From Streptomyces fulvoviolaceus (GTDB lineage Bacteria; Actinomycetota; Actinomycetes; Streptomycetales; Streptomycetaceae), in the NCBI RefSeq assembly GCF_000718165.1, contig NZ_JOEY01000005.1, positions 62,001-126,000 on the forward strand: a stretch of 64,000 nucleotides of DNA, written 5' to 3'. Positions 52,240 through 60,790 of the stretch are shown here, one piece after another. Made by a program: the position numbers and the translations under genes. The notes under the pieces were generated by a model. It ran no database searches and was not told the DNA's origin. It saw only the letters and a list, made by a program, of their open reading frames with translations. Position 1 is the first letter of the stretch, and each line of letters opens with the position of its first letter.

Positions 52240-52842
52240 GTGAGGACGCGGGAGGGGGGCCGCATCGTCGATGAGGCCGCGGTGATCGCACGCGTACGCG
52301 CCGGAGAGCCGGAGGCGTACGCCGAGCTGGTGCGGGCCCATACGGGCATCGCGCTCAGGGCGGCCGCCGCGCTCGGGGCGGGAGCGGACGCGGAGGACGT
52401 GGTGCAGCAGGCCTTCGTCAAGGCGTACTGCGCGCTGGGCCGGTTCCGGGACGGCGCGTCGTTCAAGCCGTGGCTGCTGTCGATCGTGGCCAATGAGACG
52501 AGGAACACAGTGCGGACGGCCGCGCGCCAGCGCACGCTCGCCGGCCGCGAGGCGGCGTTCGTGGAGACGGAGCCGCTGATACCGGAGTCGGCGGACCCGG
52601 CGGTGGCCGCCCTGGAGATAGAGCGCCGGGTCGCACTGCAGGCCGCCCTGGAGAGGCTGAGCGAGGAACACCGCCTGGTCGTCACCTACCGCTATCTCCT
52701 GGAGATGGACGAGTCCGAGACCGCCCAGGCGCTGGGCTGGCCGCGGGGCACGGTGAAGTCCCGGCTGAACCGGGCCCTGCGCAAGCTGGGGCGGCTGCTG
52801 CCCGATTTCGAGCCTCGGGAAGGAGGTGATGAGCGTGAGTGA
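52240..52842 (+). CDS. ECF RNA polymerase sigma factor
   Basis: A 200-residue group IV sigma factor: region 2 (ARVRAGEPEAYAELVRAHTG, DAEDVVQQAFVKAYCALGRFRDG, FKPWLLSIVANETRNTVR) and region 4 (LSEEHRLVVTYRYLLEMDESETAQALGWPRGTVKSRLNRAL). The GTG at 52240 coincides with the predicted +1 of a GGAACC-N16-TGTACC promoter, supporting a leaderless, autoregulated gene; GTG at 52282 is an alternative. The last 8 bp overlap the membrane partner gene. Probably controls its own module and the secreted paralogs after it. Confidence 0.87.
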   Translation: MRTREGGRIVDEAAVIARVRAGEPEAYAELVRAHTGIALRAAAALGAGADAEDVVQQAFVKAYCALGRFRDGASFKPWLLSIVANETRNTVRTAARQRTLAGREAAFVETEPLIPESADPAVAALEIERRVALQAALERLSEEHRLVVTYRYLLEMDESETAQALGWPRGTVKSRLNRALRKLGRLLPDFEPREGGDERE

Positions 52843-53728
52843 GTCCTACGACGGTGAGGGCGTCGGCGGGAGTGCGCGTGAGCCTGCGTCGCGGCTGCCC
52901 GAGGAGCTGCGGGCGCTCGGGCGCTCGCTGGACGCGCCGGGCGCGGCCGGGTCCGAGTCGATGGTCGAGCGGGTGCTGGAGCAGATACTCGCCGATCAGG
53001 TGCCGGTCCCCGTCGCGGAGCCGTCCGGCGCCGGTGAGCGGCTGCGGGCGGTGCGGCAGTGGACGCGGGTGCGGTGGCGTTCGCTGACCGCGACGCTGTG
53101 CGGGCTGCTGGCGGTCCTCGCGCTCACGCCTCCGGTGCGGGCCGCGGTCCTCGACTGGTTCGACTTCGGCGGGGTCGAGGTGCGCTACGACCCGTCGGCG
53201 GTGCCCTCCGACGGGGCCGAGGTGCCCGGCTGCGGGCGGTCGGTGTCGCCGGTGCAGGCCGAGCGGCGGGCGGGGTTCGAACCGCTGGTGCCGGAGGCGC
53301 TGGGCACTCCGGACGCGGTGTCGGTGACGGCCGAGCCGCAGGGGCGCTTCCTGGTGTCTCTGTGCTGGCGCGAGCAGGGACGCACGGTCCGGCTGGACGA
53401 GTATCCGGCCAGCCTGGACATCGGCTTCGCCAAGAGCGTGCGCGAGCAGCCGGAGTGGATCTCGCTGGGTGAGGACTCCTCGGACGTCGGTTTGCCGAAT
53501 GACACCGCCCTGTGGTTTCCACGGCCTCACCTGCTGAGTTTCTGGCTGGTGGACCGGGACGGGACCCAGTACACGCGTGAGAAGCGGACCGCCGGGCCGA
53601 CCTTGCTGTGGATGCATGACTCGGGCGGCGGGGACGTGGCGCTCCGCCTCGAAGGCGTGGCGTCGAAGGGGCGGGCGGTGGAGATCGCGAAGTCGCTCAC
53701 GGAGCCTGCGGAGGAATCTCCGAAATAG
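52835..53728 (+). CDS. membrane partner of the ECF sigma factor (putative anti-sigma)
   Basis: A 297-residue single-pass protein. An N-terminal cytoplasmic helical part of about 80 residues (LPEELRALGRSLDAP, ESMVERVLEQILAD) would face the sigma factor. One membrane helix follows (SLTATLCGLLAVLALTPPVRAAVLDWF), then an external beta-rich domain of about 180 residues with two Cys (VPGCGRS, VSLCWRE). No zinc anti-sigma motif. GTG at 52835 chosen because AGGAGG is eight bases upstream; ATG at 52829 is too close. Overlaps the sigma gene by 8 bp. The role as sigma regulator is inferred from coupling and topology. Confidence 0.72.
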   Translation: MSESYDGEGVGGSAREPASRLPEELRALGRSLDAPGAAGSESMVERVLEQILADQVPVPVAEPSGAGERLRAVRQWTRVRWRSLTATLCGLLAVLALTPPVRAAVLDWFDFGGVEVRYDPSAVPSDGAEVPGCGRSVSPVQAERRAGFEPLVPEALGTPDAVSVTAEPQGRFLVSLCWREQGRTVRLDEYPASLDIGFAKSVREQPEWISLGEDSSDVGLPNDTALWFPRPHLLSFWLVDRDGTQYTREKRTAGPTLLWMHDSGGGDVALRLEGVASKGRAVEIAKSLTEPAEESPK

Positions 53729-53741
53729 TGCGCGCGGGGTG

Positions 53742-53769
53742 GGAACCCCGCCGCCTCGGGCGGTGTACC
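53742..53769 (+). promoter_or_regulatory. ECF-type promoter of the secreted paralog pair (copy 2)
   Basis: GGAACC-N16-TGTACCA in the gap before 53827, with the same GGTGGGAACC and GGGCGGTGTACCA blocks as the sigma promoter and the same spacer. Expected start about 53776, giving a leader of about 50 bases. Confidence 0.7.
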
Positions 53770-53826
53770 AGAAGTGACACGCGGCTCGCGGACGGGCCGC
53801 ACGAGCATCTTCTGCAGGGGGTTCGG

Positions 53827-54552
53827 ATGCGCAGGCATGAGGGCGGCCGGAGCGGCCGATGTCGTGAACTGGCGGCACTGGCAGGGGCGTTGGCGGTGAC
53901 GTTCGCGCTGATGATCTGGGGCGCGTCCTCGGCGTCGGCCGGCGGACCGACGAGCGTGCTCGTGGTCTCACCGCAGAGCACGGAGACGGCGGCGCTGTAC
54001 TGCACCGACAAGGAGTACGGCGAGTTGGAGCGACTGCTCGGCGCCCCGGGCACGGGCACCCGCGACAAGCCGCCCGAGGCCAATCTGGCCGCCGCCCGGC
54101 AGATCAACGTCACCTGGATGGTGCACGACGTGTCGCCCTGGCGACTGGACCGCGTCTTTCCGCTGGCCGACGCGGACGACGTGTGGATACACACCGCGGA
54201 GAACGTGCCCGCTTCGGTCAACGGCGAATGGCACCGCGCTCGGAACCCCGGCCAACTGCGTGCCCTGCTCAAGGACCTGGGCCTGATGGGCGAGACCTCC
54301 GGCGAGGGCCACGCCATCTTCCCGACACCCTGGCAGGAGTCGGGGAACGACTCGGCCACGGCGGAGCCGGAGACCGCCGCGGCCACGAGCCCGACACCGG
54401 CAGCGGACGACGAGGCCGATTGGTGGTGGGCCCTGCCGGGTCTGGCAGCCGGAGCCGTACTGGCCTTGGTCCTGCGGCCGTTCGCGATGCGGATGCCGCC
54501 GGCCCGCCTGCGCCGTGAGCCGGGGCCGCGACAGGAACTGCGCGATGTGTGA
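53827..54552 (+). CDS. secreted, C-terminally membrane-anchored protein, paralog 1
   Basis: A 241-residue protein with a signal sequence (LAALAGALAVTFALMIWGASSASA), an external domain of about 150 residues and a C-terminal helix (WWALPGLAAGAVLALVLRPFAM) followed by a basic tail. The external part opens with TSVLVVSPQSTETAALYC and contains VTWMVHDVSPWRLDRVF; no known family. ATG at 53827 has AGGGGG upstream. It lies under an ECF-type promoter and is followed by a paralog with the same architecture, so probably a cell-surface part of the ECF response. Confidence 0.65.
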   Translation: MRRHEGGRSGRCRELAALAGALAVTFALMIWGASSASAGGPTSVLVVSPQSTETAALYCTDKEYGELERLLGAPGTGTRDKPPEANLAAARQINVTWMVHDVSPWRLDRVFPLADADDVWIHTAENVPASVNGEWHRARNPGQLRALLKDLGLMGETSGEGHAIFPTPWQESGNDSATAEPETAAATSPTPAADDEADWWWALPGLAAGAVLALVLRPFAMRMPPARLRREPGPRQELRDV

Positions 54553-54590
54553 GACGTGACGGGGAAGTCGGAAGCGCTGGAGGGGGACGG

Positions 54591-55313
54591 ATGGGAATCC
54601 GGAGCAGAAGGACGAGGCCACGGCTCGCGAGGCGCACGGCACTCGTGCCGGTAGCGGTAGCGGCGGTGACCGTGCTCGGAATGCCGACGGCGGACGCGGC
54701 GGCACAGGGACCGGATCCCGACCAACCCAACCTGGCGCTGGTCATCGCCGGCGGCTCGAGCCGGACGACGACCTTGCGCTCCGGCGAGTCCTCCTTCGAC
54801 CGTCTCTGGCAGTTGCTGCAGCCCACCTACACCGGCACGGAGCGGGTGCCGCATGCCTGGGCCGAGGGCCGGTATCCGCCGGTGCGGATCACCGTGGTCT
54901 GGGGACTGACGGGTGTCGGAGGCTGGCCGCAGACGAATGCGGCGCCCGGCGGCGATGTGGCCATCGAGCGGCAGGACCAGCTGTTCCTGGCCGAGGACGG
55001 CACACCGTGGGTGCGCACGGATCCGGCACCGGAGGTGGCGGACGACGACATCCGCTGGCATCGGGCGCCGCGTGCGGTCTTCGGGCAGCTGAGCCGGACG
55101 GAGCTGCTCGGCGGGGCCGTGGAGGCGCGGACAAGCGGTGAGGCCGGCGACGGGCCCGCGGACATGGAGCTCGGTGCGTGGTGGGCGGTTCCGGGCCTCG
55201 CCGTGGGGTTCGCGGCCGGTGTCGGCGGCACGCGGCTGATACGCCGCGCGGCGGCCCGGCCGGGAGCCGGACCGCCGCGGGAGGAGCCACGACAGGAACT
55301 CATCGATCTTTGA
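54591..55313 (+). CDS. secreted, C-terminally membrane-anchored protein, paralog 2
   Basis: A 240-residue protein with the same plan as its neighbour: signal sequence (TALVPVAVAAVTVLGMPTADAAA), beta-rich external domain (LALVIAGGSSRTTTLRSGESSFDRL, ITVVWGLTGVGGWPQT), and a C-terminal helix beginning WWAVPGLAVGFAAGVGG. Both proteins end in a similar basic tail with RQEL then an Asp two residues on. GGAGGGGGAC six bases before the ATG. No function known. Co-transcription with paralog 1 is likely, as there are 38 bp between them. Confidence 0.67.
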   Translation: MGIRSRRTRPRLARRTALVPVAVAAVTVLGMPTADAAAQGPDPDQPNLALVIAGGSSRTTTLRSGESSFDRLWQLLQPTYTGTERVPHAWAEGRYPPVRITVVWGLTGVGGWPQTNAAPGGDVAIERQDQLFLAEDGTPWVRTDPAPEVADDDIRWHRAPRAVFGQLSRTELLGGAVEARTSGEAGDGPADMELGAWWAVPGLAVGFAAGVGGTRLIRRAAARPGAGPPREEPRQELIDL

Positions 55314-55349
55314 GAGTCGCCGGTCTTTGACAACTCAAGAGGGCGTTTG

Positions 55350-56798
55350 TCAGCCCAGGTCGATCTCCGGGTACAGCGGGAAACCGGCGACGAGGTCGGT
55401 CGCGCGGTGGGAGATCTCGTCCGCGACCTTCGGGTCGAGGACGTGCTGGGCCTTGGAGGGGGCTCCCGACTTGGTGGTGCCGGGCTCCGTGGTGGTGAGG
55501 ACGCGGTCGATGAGACCGGCGACCTCGTCCATCTCGGCGGTGCCCAGGCCACGCGTGGTCAGGGCGGGGGTACCGATGCGGATGCCGGAGGTGTACCAGG
55601 CGCCGTTGGGGTCGGCCGGGATGGCGTTGCGGTTGGTGACGATGCCGGACTCGAGCAGAGCGGCCTCGGCCTGGCGGCCGGTGAGGCCGTAGGAGGTGAC
55701 ATCGATCAGGTTGAGGTGGTTGTCGGTGCCGCCGGTGACGAGGGACGCACCCCGGCGCATCAGGCCCTCGGCCAGGGCGCGAGAGTTGTCGACGATGCGC
55801 TGGGCGTAGTCCTGGAAGGACGGCTGACGGGCCTCGGCGAGAGCGACGGCCTTGGCGGCCATGACGTGCGGGAGCGGGCCACCGAGGACCATCGGGCAGC
55901 CGCGGTCGACCTGGTCCTTGAGGGAGTCGTCGCACAGGACCATGCCGCCGCGCGGACCACGCAGCGACTTGTGGGTGGTGGTGGTGACGATCTGGGCGTG
56001 CGGGACCGGGTCGAAGTCACCGGTGAGGACCTTGCCGGCGACGAGACCGGCGAAGTGGGCCATGTCGACCATGAGCGTGGCGCCGACCTCGTCGGCGATC
56101 TCGCGCATGATCCGGAAGTTCACCAGCCGGGGGTAGGCGGAGTAGCCGGCGACGATGATGAGCGGCTTGAACTCGCGGGCCGAGGCGCGCAGGGCCTCGT
56201 AGTCCACGAGGCCGGTGGCCGAGTCGGTGCCGTAGGAGCGCTGGTCGAACATCTTGCCGGAGATGTTCGGGCGGAAGCCGTGGGTGAGGTGGCCGCCGGC
56301 GTCCAGGGACATGCCGAGCATGCGCTGGTTGCCGAAGGCCCGGCGGAGCTCGGCCCAGTCGGCCTCGGAGAGGTCGTTGACCTGGCGGACGCCGGCCTTC
56401 TCCAGCGCGGGGACCTCGACGCGGGCGGCGAGGACGGACCAGAAGGCGACGAGGTTGGCGTCGATGCCGGAGTGCGGCTGGACGTAGGCGTGGCGGGCGC
56501 CGAAGAGCTCCTTGGCGTGCTCGGCGGCCAGCGACTCCACCGTGTCGACGTTGCGACAGCCGGCGTAGAAGCGGCGGCCGATGGTGCCCTCGGCGTACTT
56601 GTCGCTGAACCAGTTGCCCATCGCGAGGAGAGTGGCCGGGGAGGCGTAGTTCTCGGAGGCGATCAGCTTGAGCATCTCGCGCTGGTCGTGAACCTCCTGG
56701 CCGATGGCGTCGGCGACGCGGGGCTCGACGGCGCGGATCACGTCGAGCGCGGCACGGAAGGCGGTGGACTCGGTGGAGAGGGGCTGCTGCTCTGACAT
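55350..56798 (-). CDS. glyA: serine hydroxymethyltransferase
   Basis: A 482-residue PLP enzyme that interconverts serine and glycine and makes methylene-THF. The PLP lysine is in [15 protein letters not shown] at about 280. [34 protein letters not shown] and [15 protein letters not shown] are typical. It is about 60 residues longer than the E. coli enzyme, with an insertion between about 130 and 175 ([20 protein letters not shown]), seen in the long actinobacterial form. GGAGG upstream of ATG. Convergent with the secreted paralogs. No riboswitch was seen upstream. Confidence 0.95.
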   Translation of the reverse strand: MSEQQPLSTESTAFRAALDVIRAVEPRVADAIGQEVHDQREMLKLIASENYASPATLLAMGNWFSDKYAEGTIGRRFYAGCRNVDTVESLAAEHAKELFGARHAYVQPHSGIDANLVAFWSVLAARVEVPALEKAGVRQVNDLSEADWAELRRAFGNQRMLGMSLDAGGHLTHGFRPNISGKMFDQRSYGTDSATGLVDYEALRASAREFKPLIIVAGYSAYPRLVNFRIMREIADEVGATLMVDMAHFAGLVAGKVLTGDFDPVPHAQIVTTTTHKSLRGPRGGMVLCDDSLKDQVDRGCPMVLGGPLPHVMAAKAVALAEARQPSFQDYAQRIVDNSRALAEGLMRRGASLVTGGTDNHLNLIDVTSYGLTGRQAEAALLESGIVTNRNAIPADPNGAWYTSGIRIGTPALTTRGLGTAEMDEVAGLIDRVLTTTEPGTTKSGAPSKAQHVLDPKVADEISHRATDLVAGFPLYPEIDLG

Positions 56799-57020
56799 GG
56801 CGGCCTCCGGGCGGCGTGGCTTGAAACGGTCACGGTTCACGGTTCGGCCCAGGCGCACGGCACTTGATCACTCACAGGCCGCTCCCCGATGGTCCGTCCC
56901 ATCCCAGCGCGCCAGTCACGGCCTGTCGGCCAGCCTACCGGGCGCACCCCGGGCCCAAGGTGCCGCGTCCACCATGCGAGCGACCATGGAGGGAGGGCAG
57001 TCGCACCCCCGGGAGGTCCC

Positions 57021-58226
57021 GTGACCACGACGGAAGCGCTCATCGCGGCGGCCGACGCGCACAGCGCACACACCTACGACCCCTTGCCGGTGGTGGTCGC
57101 CACCGCGGACGGCGCCTGGATGACGGATGTGGAGGGGCGGCGCTATCTGGACCTGCTGGCCGGCTACTCGGCGCTGAATTTCGGGCACCGCAACCGGCGG
57201 CTGATCGAGGCGGCGAAGGCCCAGCTGGAGCGGGTGACGCTGACCTCGCGGGCGTTCCACCACGACCGGTTCGCGGCGTTCTGCGGTGAGCTCGCCGAGC
57301 TGTGCGGCATGGAGTCGGTGCTGCCGATGAACACGGGCGCGGAGGCGGTGGAGACGGCGGTGAAGACGGCCCGGAAGTGGGGCTACCGGGTCAAGGGCGT
57401 GCCGGCGGAGAGGGCGAAGATCGTGGTCGCGGGCAACAACTTCCACGGCCGTACGACGACGATCATCAGCTTCTCCACCGATCCGGAGGCGAGGGCGGAC
57501 TTCGGGCCCTACACGCCGGGCTTCGAGATCGTCCCGTACGGGGATCTGACCGCGATGCGTGGGGCGCTGACCGAGAACACGGTCGCCGTGCTCCTGGAGC
57601 CGATCCAGGGCGAGGCGGGGGTGCTGGTGCCGCCGGCCGGGTATCTGCCGGCGGTGCGGGAGCTGACGCGCGAGCGGAACGTGCTGTTCGTGGCGGACGA
57701 GATCCAGTCCGGGCTGGGGCGGACGGGACGGACCTTCGCGTGCGAGCACGAGGGTGTCGTGCCGGACATGTACGTGCTCGGGAAGGCGCTCGGCGGCGGG
57801 ATCGTGCCGGTGTCGGCGGTGGTGTCGAGCGCCGAGGTGCTCGGGGTGTTCCGGCCCGGGGAGCACGGGTCGACGTTCGGCGGGAATCCGCTGGCCTGCG
57901 CGGTGGCGCTGGAGGTGATCGCGATGCTGCGGTCCGGCGAGTACCAGGCGCGGTCCGCGGAGCTCGGCGGGCATCTGCACCGTGAGCTGGGCGCGCTGGC
58001 CGACACGGGCCGGGTGACGGCGGTGCGCGGGCGTGGGCTGTGGGCCGGCGTCGACATCGCTCCGGCGTACGGGACGGGGAGGGAGGTCTCGGAGAAGCTG
58101 ATGGACCGGGGTGTGCTGGCGAAAGACACCTATGGGGCGACGCTCCGGATCGCGCCGCCCCTGGTGATCAGCAAGGAGGACCTGGACTGGGGGCTGGCAC
58201 AGCTTCGGGGTGTGCTGGGCGTGTAG
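57021..58226 (+). CDS. rocD: ornithine-oxo-acid aminotransferase
   Basis: A 401-residue class III PLP aminotransferase converting ornithine to glutamate semialdehyde. The signature includes NTGAEAVETAVKTARKWGY, NNFHGRTTTIISFS, ADEIQSGLGRTG and the PLP Lys in VLGKALGGGIVP at about 253, then HGSTFGGNPLACAVALEV. The NFHGRT stretch and start YDPLPVVV favour RocD over acetylornithine enzymes. GTG with GGGAGG upstream. Divergent from glyA; the next gene, on the opposite strand, has no evident link. Confidence 0.92.
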   Translation: MTTTEALIAAADAHSAHTYDPLPVVVATADGAWMTDVEGRRYLDLLAGYSALNFGHRNRRLIEAAKAQLERVTLTSRAFHHDRFAAFCGELAELCGMESVLPMNTGAEAVETAVKTARKWGYRVKGVPAERAKIVVAGNNFHGRTTTIISFSTDPEARADFGPYTPGFEIVPYGDLTAMRGALTENTVAVLLEPIQGEAGVLVPPAGYLPAVRELTRERNVLFVADEIQSGLGRTGRTFACEHEGVVPDMYVLGKALGGGIVPVSAVVSSAEVLGVFRPGEHGSTFGGNPLACAVALEVIAMLRSGEYQARSAELGGHLHRELGALADTGRVTAVRGRGLWAGVDIAPAYGTGREVSEKLMDRGVLAKDTYGATLRIAPPLVISKEDLDWGLAQLRGVLGV

Positions 58227-58262
58227 GCGTCGGGGCGGGGCAGGGTGAGCCGGGGCTCGCGG

Positions 58263-59456
58263 CTAGAGGATGACGTGCGGCAGGAAGCGTGCGTACTCGT
58301 CTGTGACCAGGCCGGACGACTCCCGGATGCCCAGGCCCGCCGACTCGTCCTCCACGACCCACGCGCCGAGGACGACGCGATTGCCGTCGAAGTCGGGAAG
58401 GGGCGCCAACTCCTGGTAGCAGCAAGGCTCTTCGGGTGCGTCCCGAACTGCGCCCGAGGTGCCCGGCTCGTGGATCGTCACGCCCGCACCCTCGCGGCCC
58501 AGCAGCGGCTTGGCGACGTAGCCGGTCGTCGTCGCCAGCTCCCGTGGGCCGTCGAGGTAGGCGGGGAGGAGGTTCGGGTGCCCCGGGTGCAGCTCCCAGA
58601 GGATCGCCAGCAGCGCCTTGTTGCTGAGCAGCATCTTCCAGGCCGGTTCGATCCACAGGGTGCTGCCCGTGCCGCCGCCGTTGTCGAGGGTGCCGAGGAC
58701 GTGGCCGGCGAAGCGGTCGGTGGTGAGCCACTCCCAGGGGTAGAGCTTGAAGCAGCTGCGGATGAAGCGGAGTTGGTTGTCGACGAAGCGGCCGGACAGC
58801 GGGTCCCAGCCGATCTCCTCCATCGAGATCCAGTCGGTGTCCAGGCCGGCCTGATCCGCGGTCTCCTTCAGGTAGGCGACCGTCATGAGGTCCTCACCGA
58901 GTTCGTCGGCCGAGGAGTGCGCGAAGTAGAGGGGGCTGCCCGGCGGGAGGAGGGCGGCCTGCTTCTTCCAGGCGGCGACGAGGCGTTCGTGGAGGGAGTT
59001 CCACTGGTCGGCGCCCGGGAAGCGTTCCTCCATCCAGAACCACTGGGGTGAGGCGGCCTCGACGAGAGACGTGGGGGTGTCGGCGTTGTACTCGAGGAGC
59101 TTCGCGGGGCCCGTGCCGTCGTAGCGGAGGTCGAAGCGGCCGTAGACGGAAGGGAGTTCGGCGCGGCGGTGCCAGGACTCGGCGACCGCCTCGGCCACCT
59201 GCGGGTCGGTGATGCCGAGGTCGGTGAAGCGGCCGGCCGTGACGATGTGGTCCGCAGCCCTCAGGCACATGCGGTGGAGTTCCTCGACGACCTCCTCCAG
59301 CGCCTCGACCTCGGGGAGCGCGAAGGCGTAGTACGCGCTCTCGTCCCAGTAGGGGCGCAGGGAATCGTCGGGGTGGCGGGTGAGGGGGTAGATGAGTCCC
59401 TGCTGCTCGACGGTCTGCTGCCAGCCGGGGCGGGGCTCGATGGTGTGGCGTTTCAT
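58263..59456 (-). CDS. glutathionylspermidine-synthase-like (YgiC-type) ATP-grasp protein
   Basis: A 397-residue ATP-grasp ligase of the GSP_synth family. Landmarks are LPSVYGRFDLRYDGTGPAKLLEYNADTPT near 100, LFAHSS-like YFAHSSADELGEDLM, and the nucleotide-binding half with AKPLLGREGAGV at about 315 and CCYQELAPLP. True glutathionylspermidine synthases need glutathione, which streptomycetes lack. Like E. coli YgiC and YjfC it probably ligates another amine and acid. ATG at 59456; no ribosome site. It follows a small lipoprotein gene by 19 bp, as ygiC follows ygiB. Confidence 0.87.
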   Translation of the reverse strand: MKRHTIEPRPGWQQTVEQQGLIYPLTRHPDDSLRPYWDESAYYAFALPEVEALEEVVEELHRMCLRAADHIVTAGRFTDLGITDPQVAEAVAESWHRRAELPSVYGRFDLRYDGTGPAKLLEYNADTPTSLVEAASPQWFWMEERFPGADQWNSLHERLVAAWKKQAALLPPGSPLYFAHSSADELGEDLMTVAYLKETADQAGLDTDWISMEEIGWDPLSGRFVDNQLRFIRSCFKLYPWEWLTTDRFAGHVLGTLDNGGGTGSTLWIEPAWKMLLSNKALLAILWELHPGHPNLLPAYLDGPRELATTTGYVAKPLLGREGAGVTIHEPGTSGAVRDAPEEPCCYQELAPLPDFDGNRVVLGAWVVEDESAGLGIRESSGLVTDEYARFLPHVIL

Positions 59457-59475
59457 GAGAGCGAGGTCCTGTTGC

Positions 59476-59838
59476 TCAGCCGCCGGAGCTGCCCTTGCCG
59501 CCACTGCCGCTGTCGCTGCCGAAGCCGCCTCGGTCGACACCGCCGCTGCCGCCGCTGGTCGAGGAACTGCCGGACTTCTTGCTGGACTTGGTGAAGGAGC
59601 CGCCGGTGACCCAGGCGCCCTTCTTCTTGCCGCCGTAGTAGTAGGCGCCGTTGACGGTGGAGACGGACTTGCAGTTCTTGTCGGCGACGACCTGGTAGCC
59701 CTTGGTGGCGGTGTAACTGTCGCGGTCGACGCAGCGCTTGTCGGGGTCCGAGGAGCAGGCGGTCAGGGCCACGGCGAGCAGTCCCACACCGCCGAGTGCG
59801 ACCGTGCCCGAGCGAAGTTGCCGGCGTGTGTCCGCCAT
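59476..59838 (-). CDS. small Ser/Gly-rich lipoprotein (YgiB-like position)
   Basis: A 120-residue lipoprotein: signal with lipobox ALTAC (Cys at about 29), a compact domain containing three Cys (CSSDPDKRCVDRD, DKNCKSVS) and VNGAYYYGGKKKGAWVTGGSF, and a C-terminal Ser/Gly/Lys-rich low-complexity tail. GGGGAGA six bases before the ATG. The Tyr-Gly-Gly segment and the location before a YgiC-like ligase recall YgiB-type partners, but sequence identity to that family was not checked. It may be an acceptor or ligand for the ligase product at the membrane. Confidence 0.68.
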   Translation of the reverse strand: MADTRRQLRSGTVALGGVGLLAVALTACSSDPDKRCVDRDSYTATKGYQVVADKNCKSVSTVNGAYYYGGKKKGAWVTGGSFTKSSKKSGSSSTSGGSGGVDRGGFGSDSGSGGKGSSGG

Positions 59839-59952
59839 GTCGTGTCTCCCCGTTGATGTGGTGGTCGTGCGGTGTCCGGCGGTCAGCTTAGAGATCAGTA
59901 AGAGCATGTTCACAGGCGGCCCTTCCCTCCTCTCCTCCCCTACAGTCGCTTT

Positions 59953-60786
59953 GTGCTCTTTGGAATGGTGTGCGCCCTTGGTGCCGCGGTCTGCTTCGGT
60001 ACGGCGACGGTGTTGCAGGCGATGGCGGCGCGGGTGGCGGCCACCGTCGGGGGTGGTGGCGAGGCGGCACTGTTTCTGCGGGCGGTGCGGCAGTGGCGGT
60101 ATCTGGCCGGGCTGTCGCTGGACGGAGTGGGATTTCTGCTCCAGGTCGCCGCGCTGCGGTCGATCCCGATCTACGCGGTCGGCGCGGCGCTCGCGTCGAG
60201 TCTCGCGGTGACGGCGGTGGTCTCGGCGCGGCTGCTGCGGGTTCGGCTGAGCGGGAGCGAGTGGGGCGCGGTGGGGGTGGTGTGCGCCGGGCTCGCACTG
60301 CTGGGGGTCGCGTCCGGGACGGAGGGCGACCGGGGCGGGTCGGCGGCGTTGAAGTACGCGATGCTCGCGACCGCGCTGGCCGTGCTGGGGCTGGGGTTGC
60401 TGGGCGGCCGGCTGCCGGAGCGGGGGCGTGCGCTGGTGCTCGGGCTGGGGGCCGGGTTCGGGTTCGGGGTCGTCGAGGTGTCGGTCCGGCTGATCGACTC
60501 GCTGGCACCGTCGGACCTGCTGGCCAACCCGGCGACGTACGCCCTCCTCATCGGCGGAGGCGCGGCCTTCCTGTCGCTGACCTCGGCCTTGCAGCGGGGC
60601 TCGGTGACCACGGCGACCGCCGGGATGGTGATCGGGGAGACGATCGGGCCCGCGCTGGTGGGGGTGGTGTGGCTGGGGGACCGTACACGGGAGGGCTTCG
60701 CGTGGGTGGCCGTGCTGGGGTTCGCCGTCGCGGTGGCGGGGGCGTTGGCGCTGGCCCGGTTCGGGGAGGCGCCGGCCGAGAAATGA
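59953..60786 (+). CDS. DMT/EamA-type membrane transporter
   Basis: A 277-residue protein with about ten hydrophobic spans, mostly Ala/Leu/Val/Gly-rich, in two blocks of about five. The first begins VCALGAAVCFGTATVLQAMAA and the second about LGLGAGFGFGVVEVSVRLI, consistent with duplicated EamA halves. Substrate unknown. GTG at 59953; ATG at 59965 is also possible. It ends 4 bp before the convergent MocR stop. Confidence 0.77.
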   Translation: MLFGMVCALGAAVCFGTATVLQAMAARVAATVGGGGEAALFLRAVRQWRYLAGLSLDGVGFLLQVAALRSIPIYAVGAALASSLAVTAVVSARLLRVRLSGSEWGAVGVVCAGLALLGVASGTEGDRGGSAALKYAMLATALAVLGLGLLGGRLPERGRALVLGLGAGFGFGVVEVSVRLIDSLAPSDLLANPATYALLIGGGAAFLSLTSALQRGSVTTATAGMVIGETIGPALVGVVWLGDRTREGFAWVAVLGFAVAVAGALALARFGEAPAEK

Positions 60787-60790
60787 GCCT

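Noticed and set aside
55314..57020. Glycine or tetrahydrofolate riboswitch near glyA
   Set aside because: The upstream leader of about 80 bases on the minus strand shows no conserved tandem-aptamer pattern that I can recognise.
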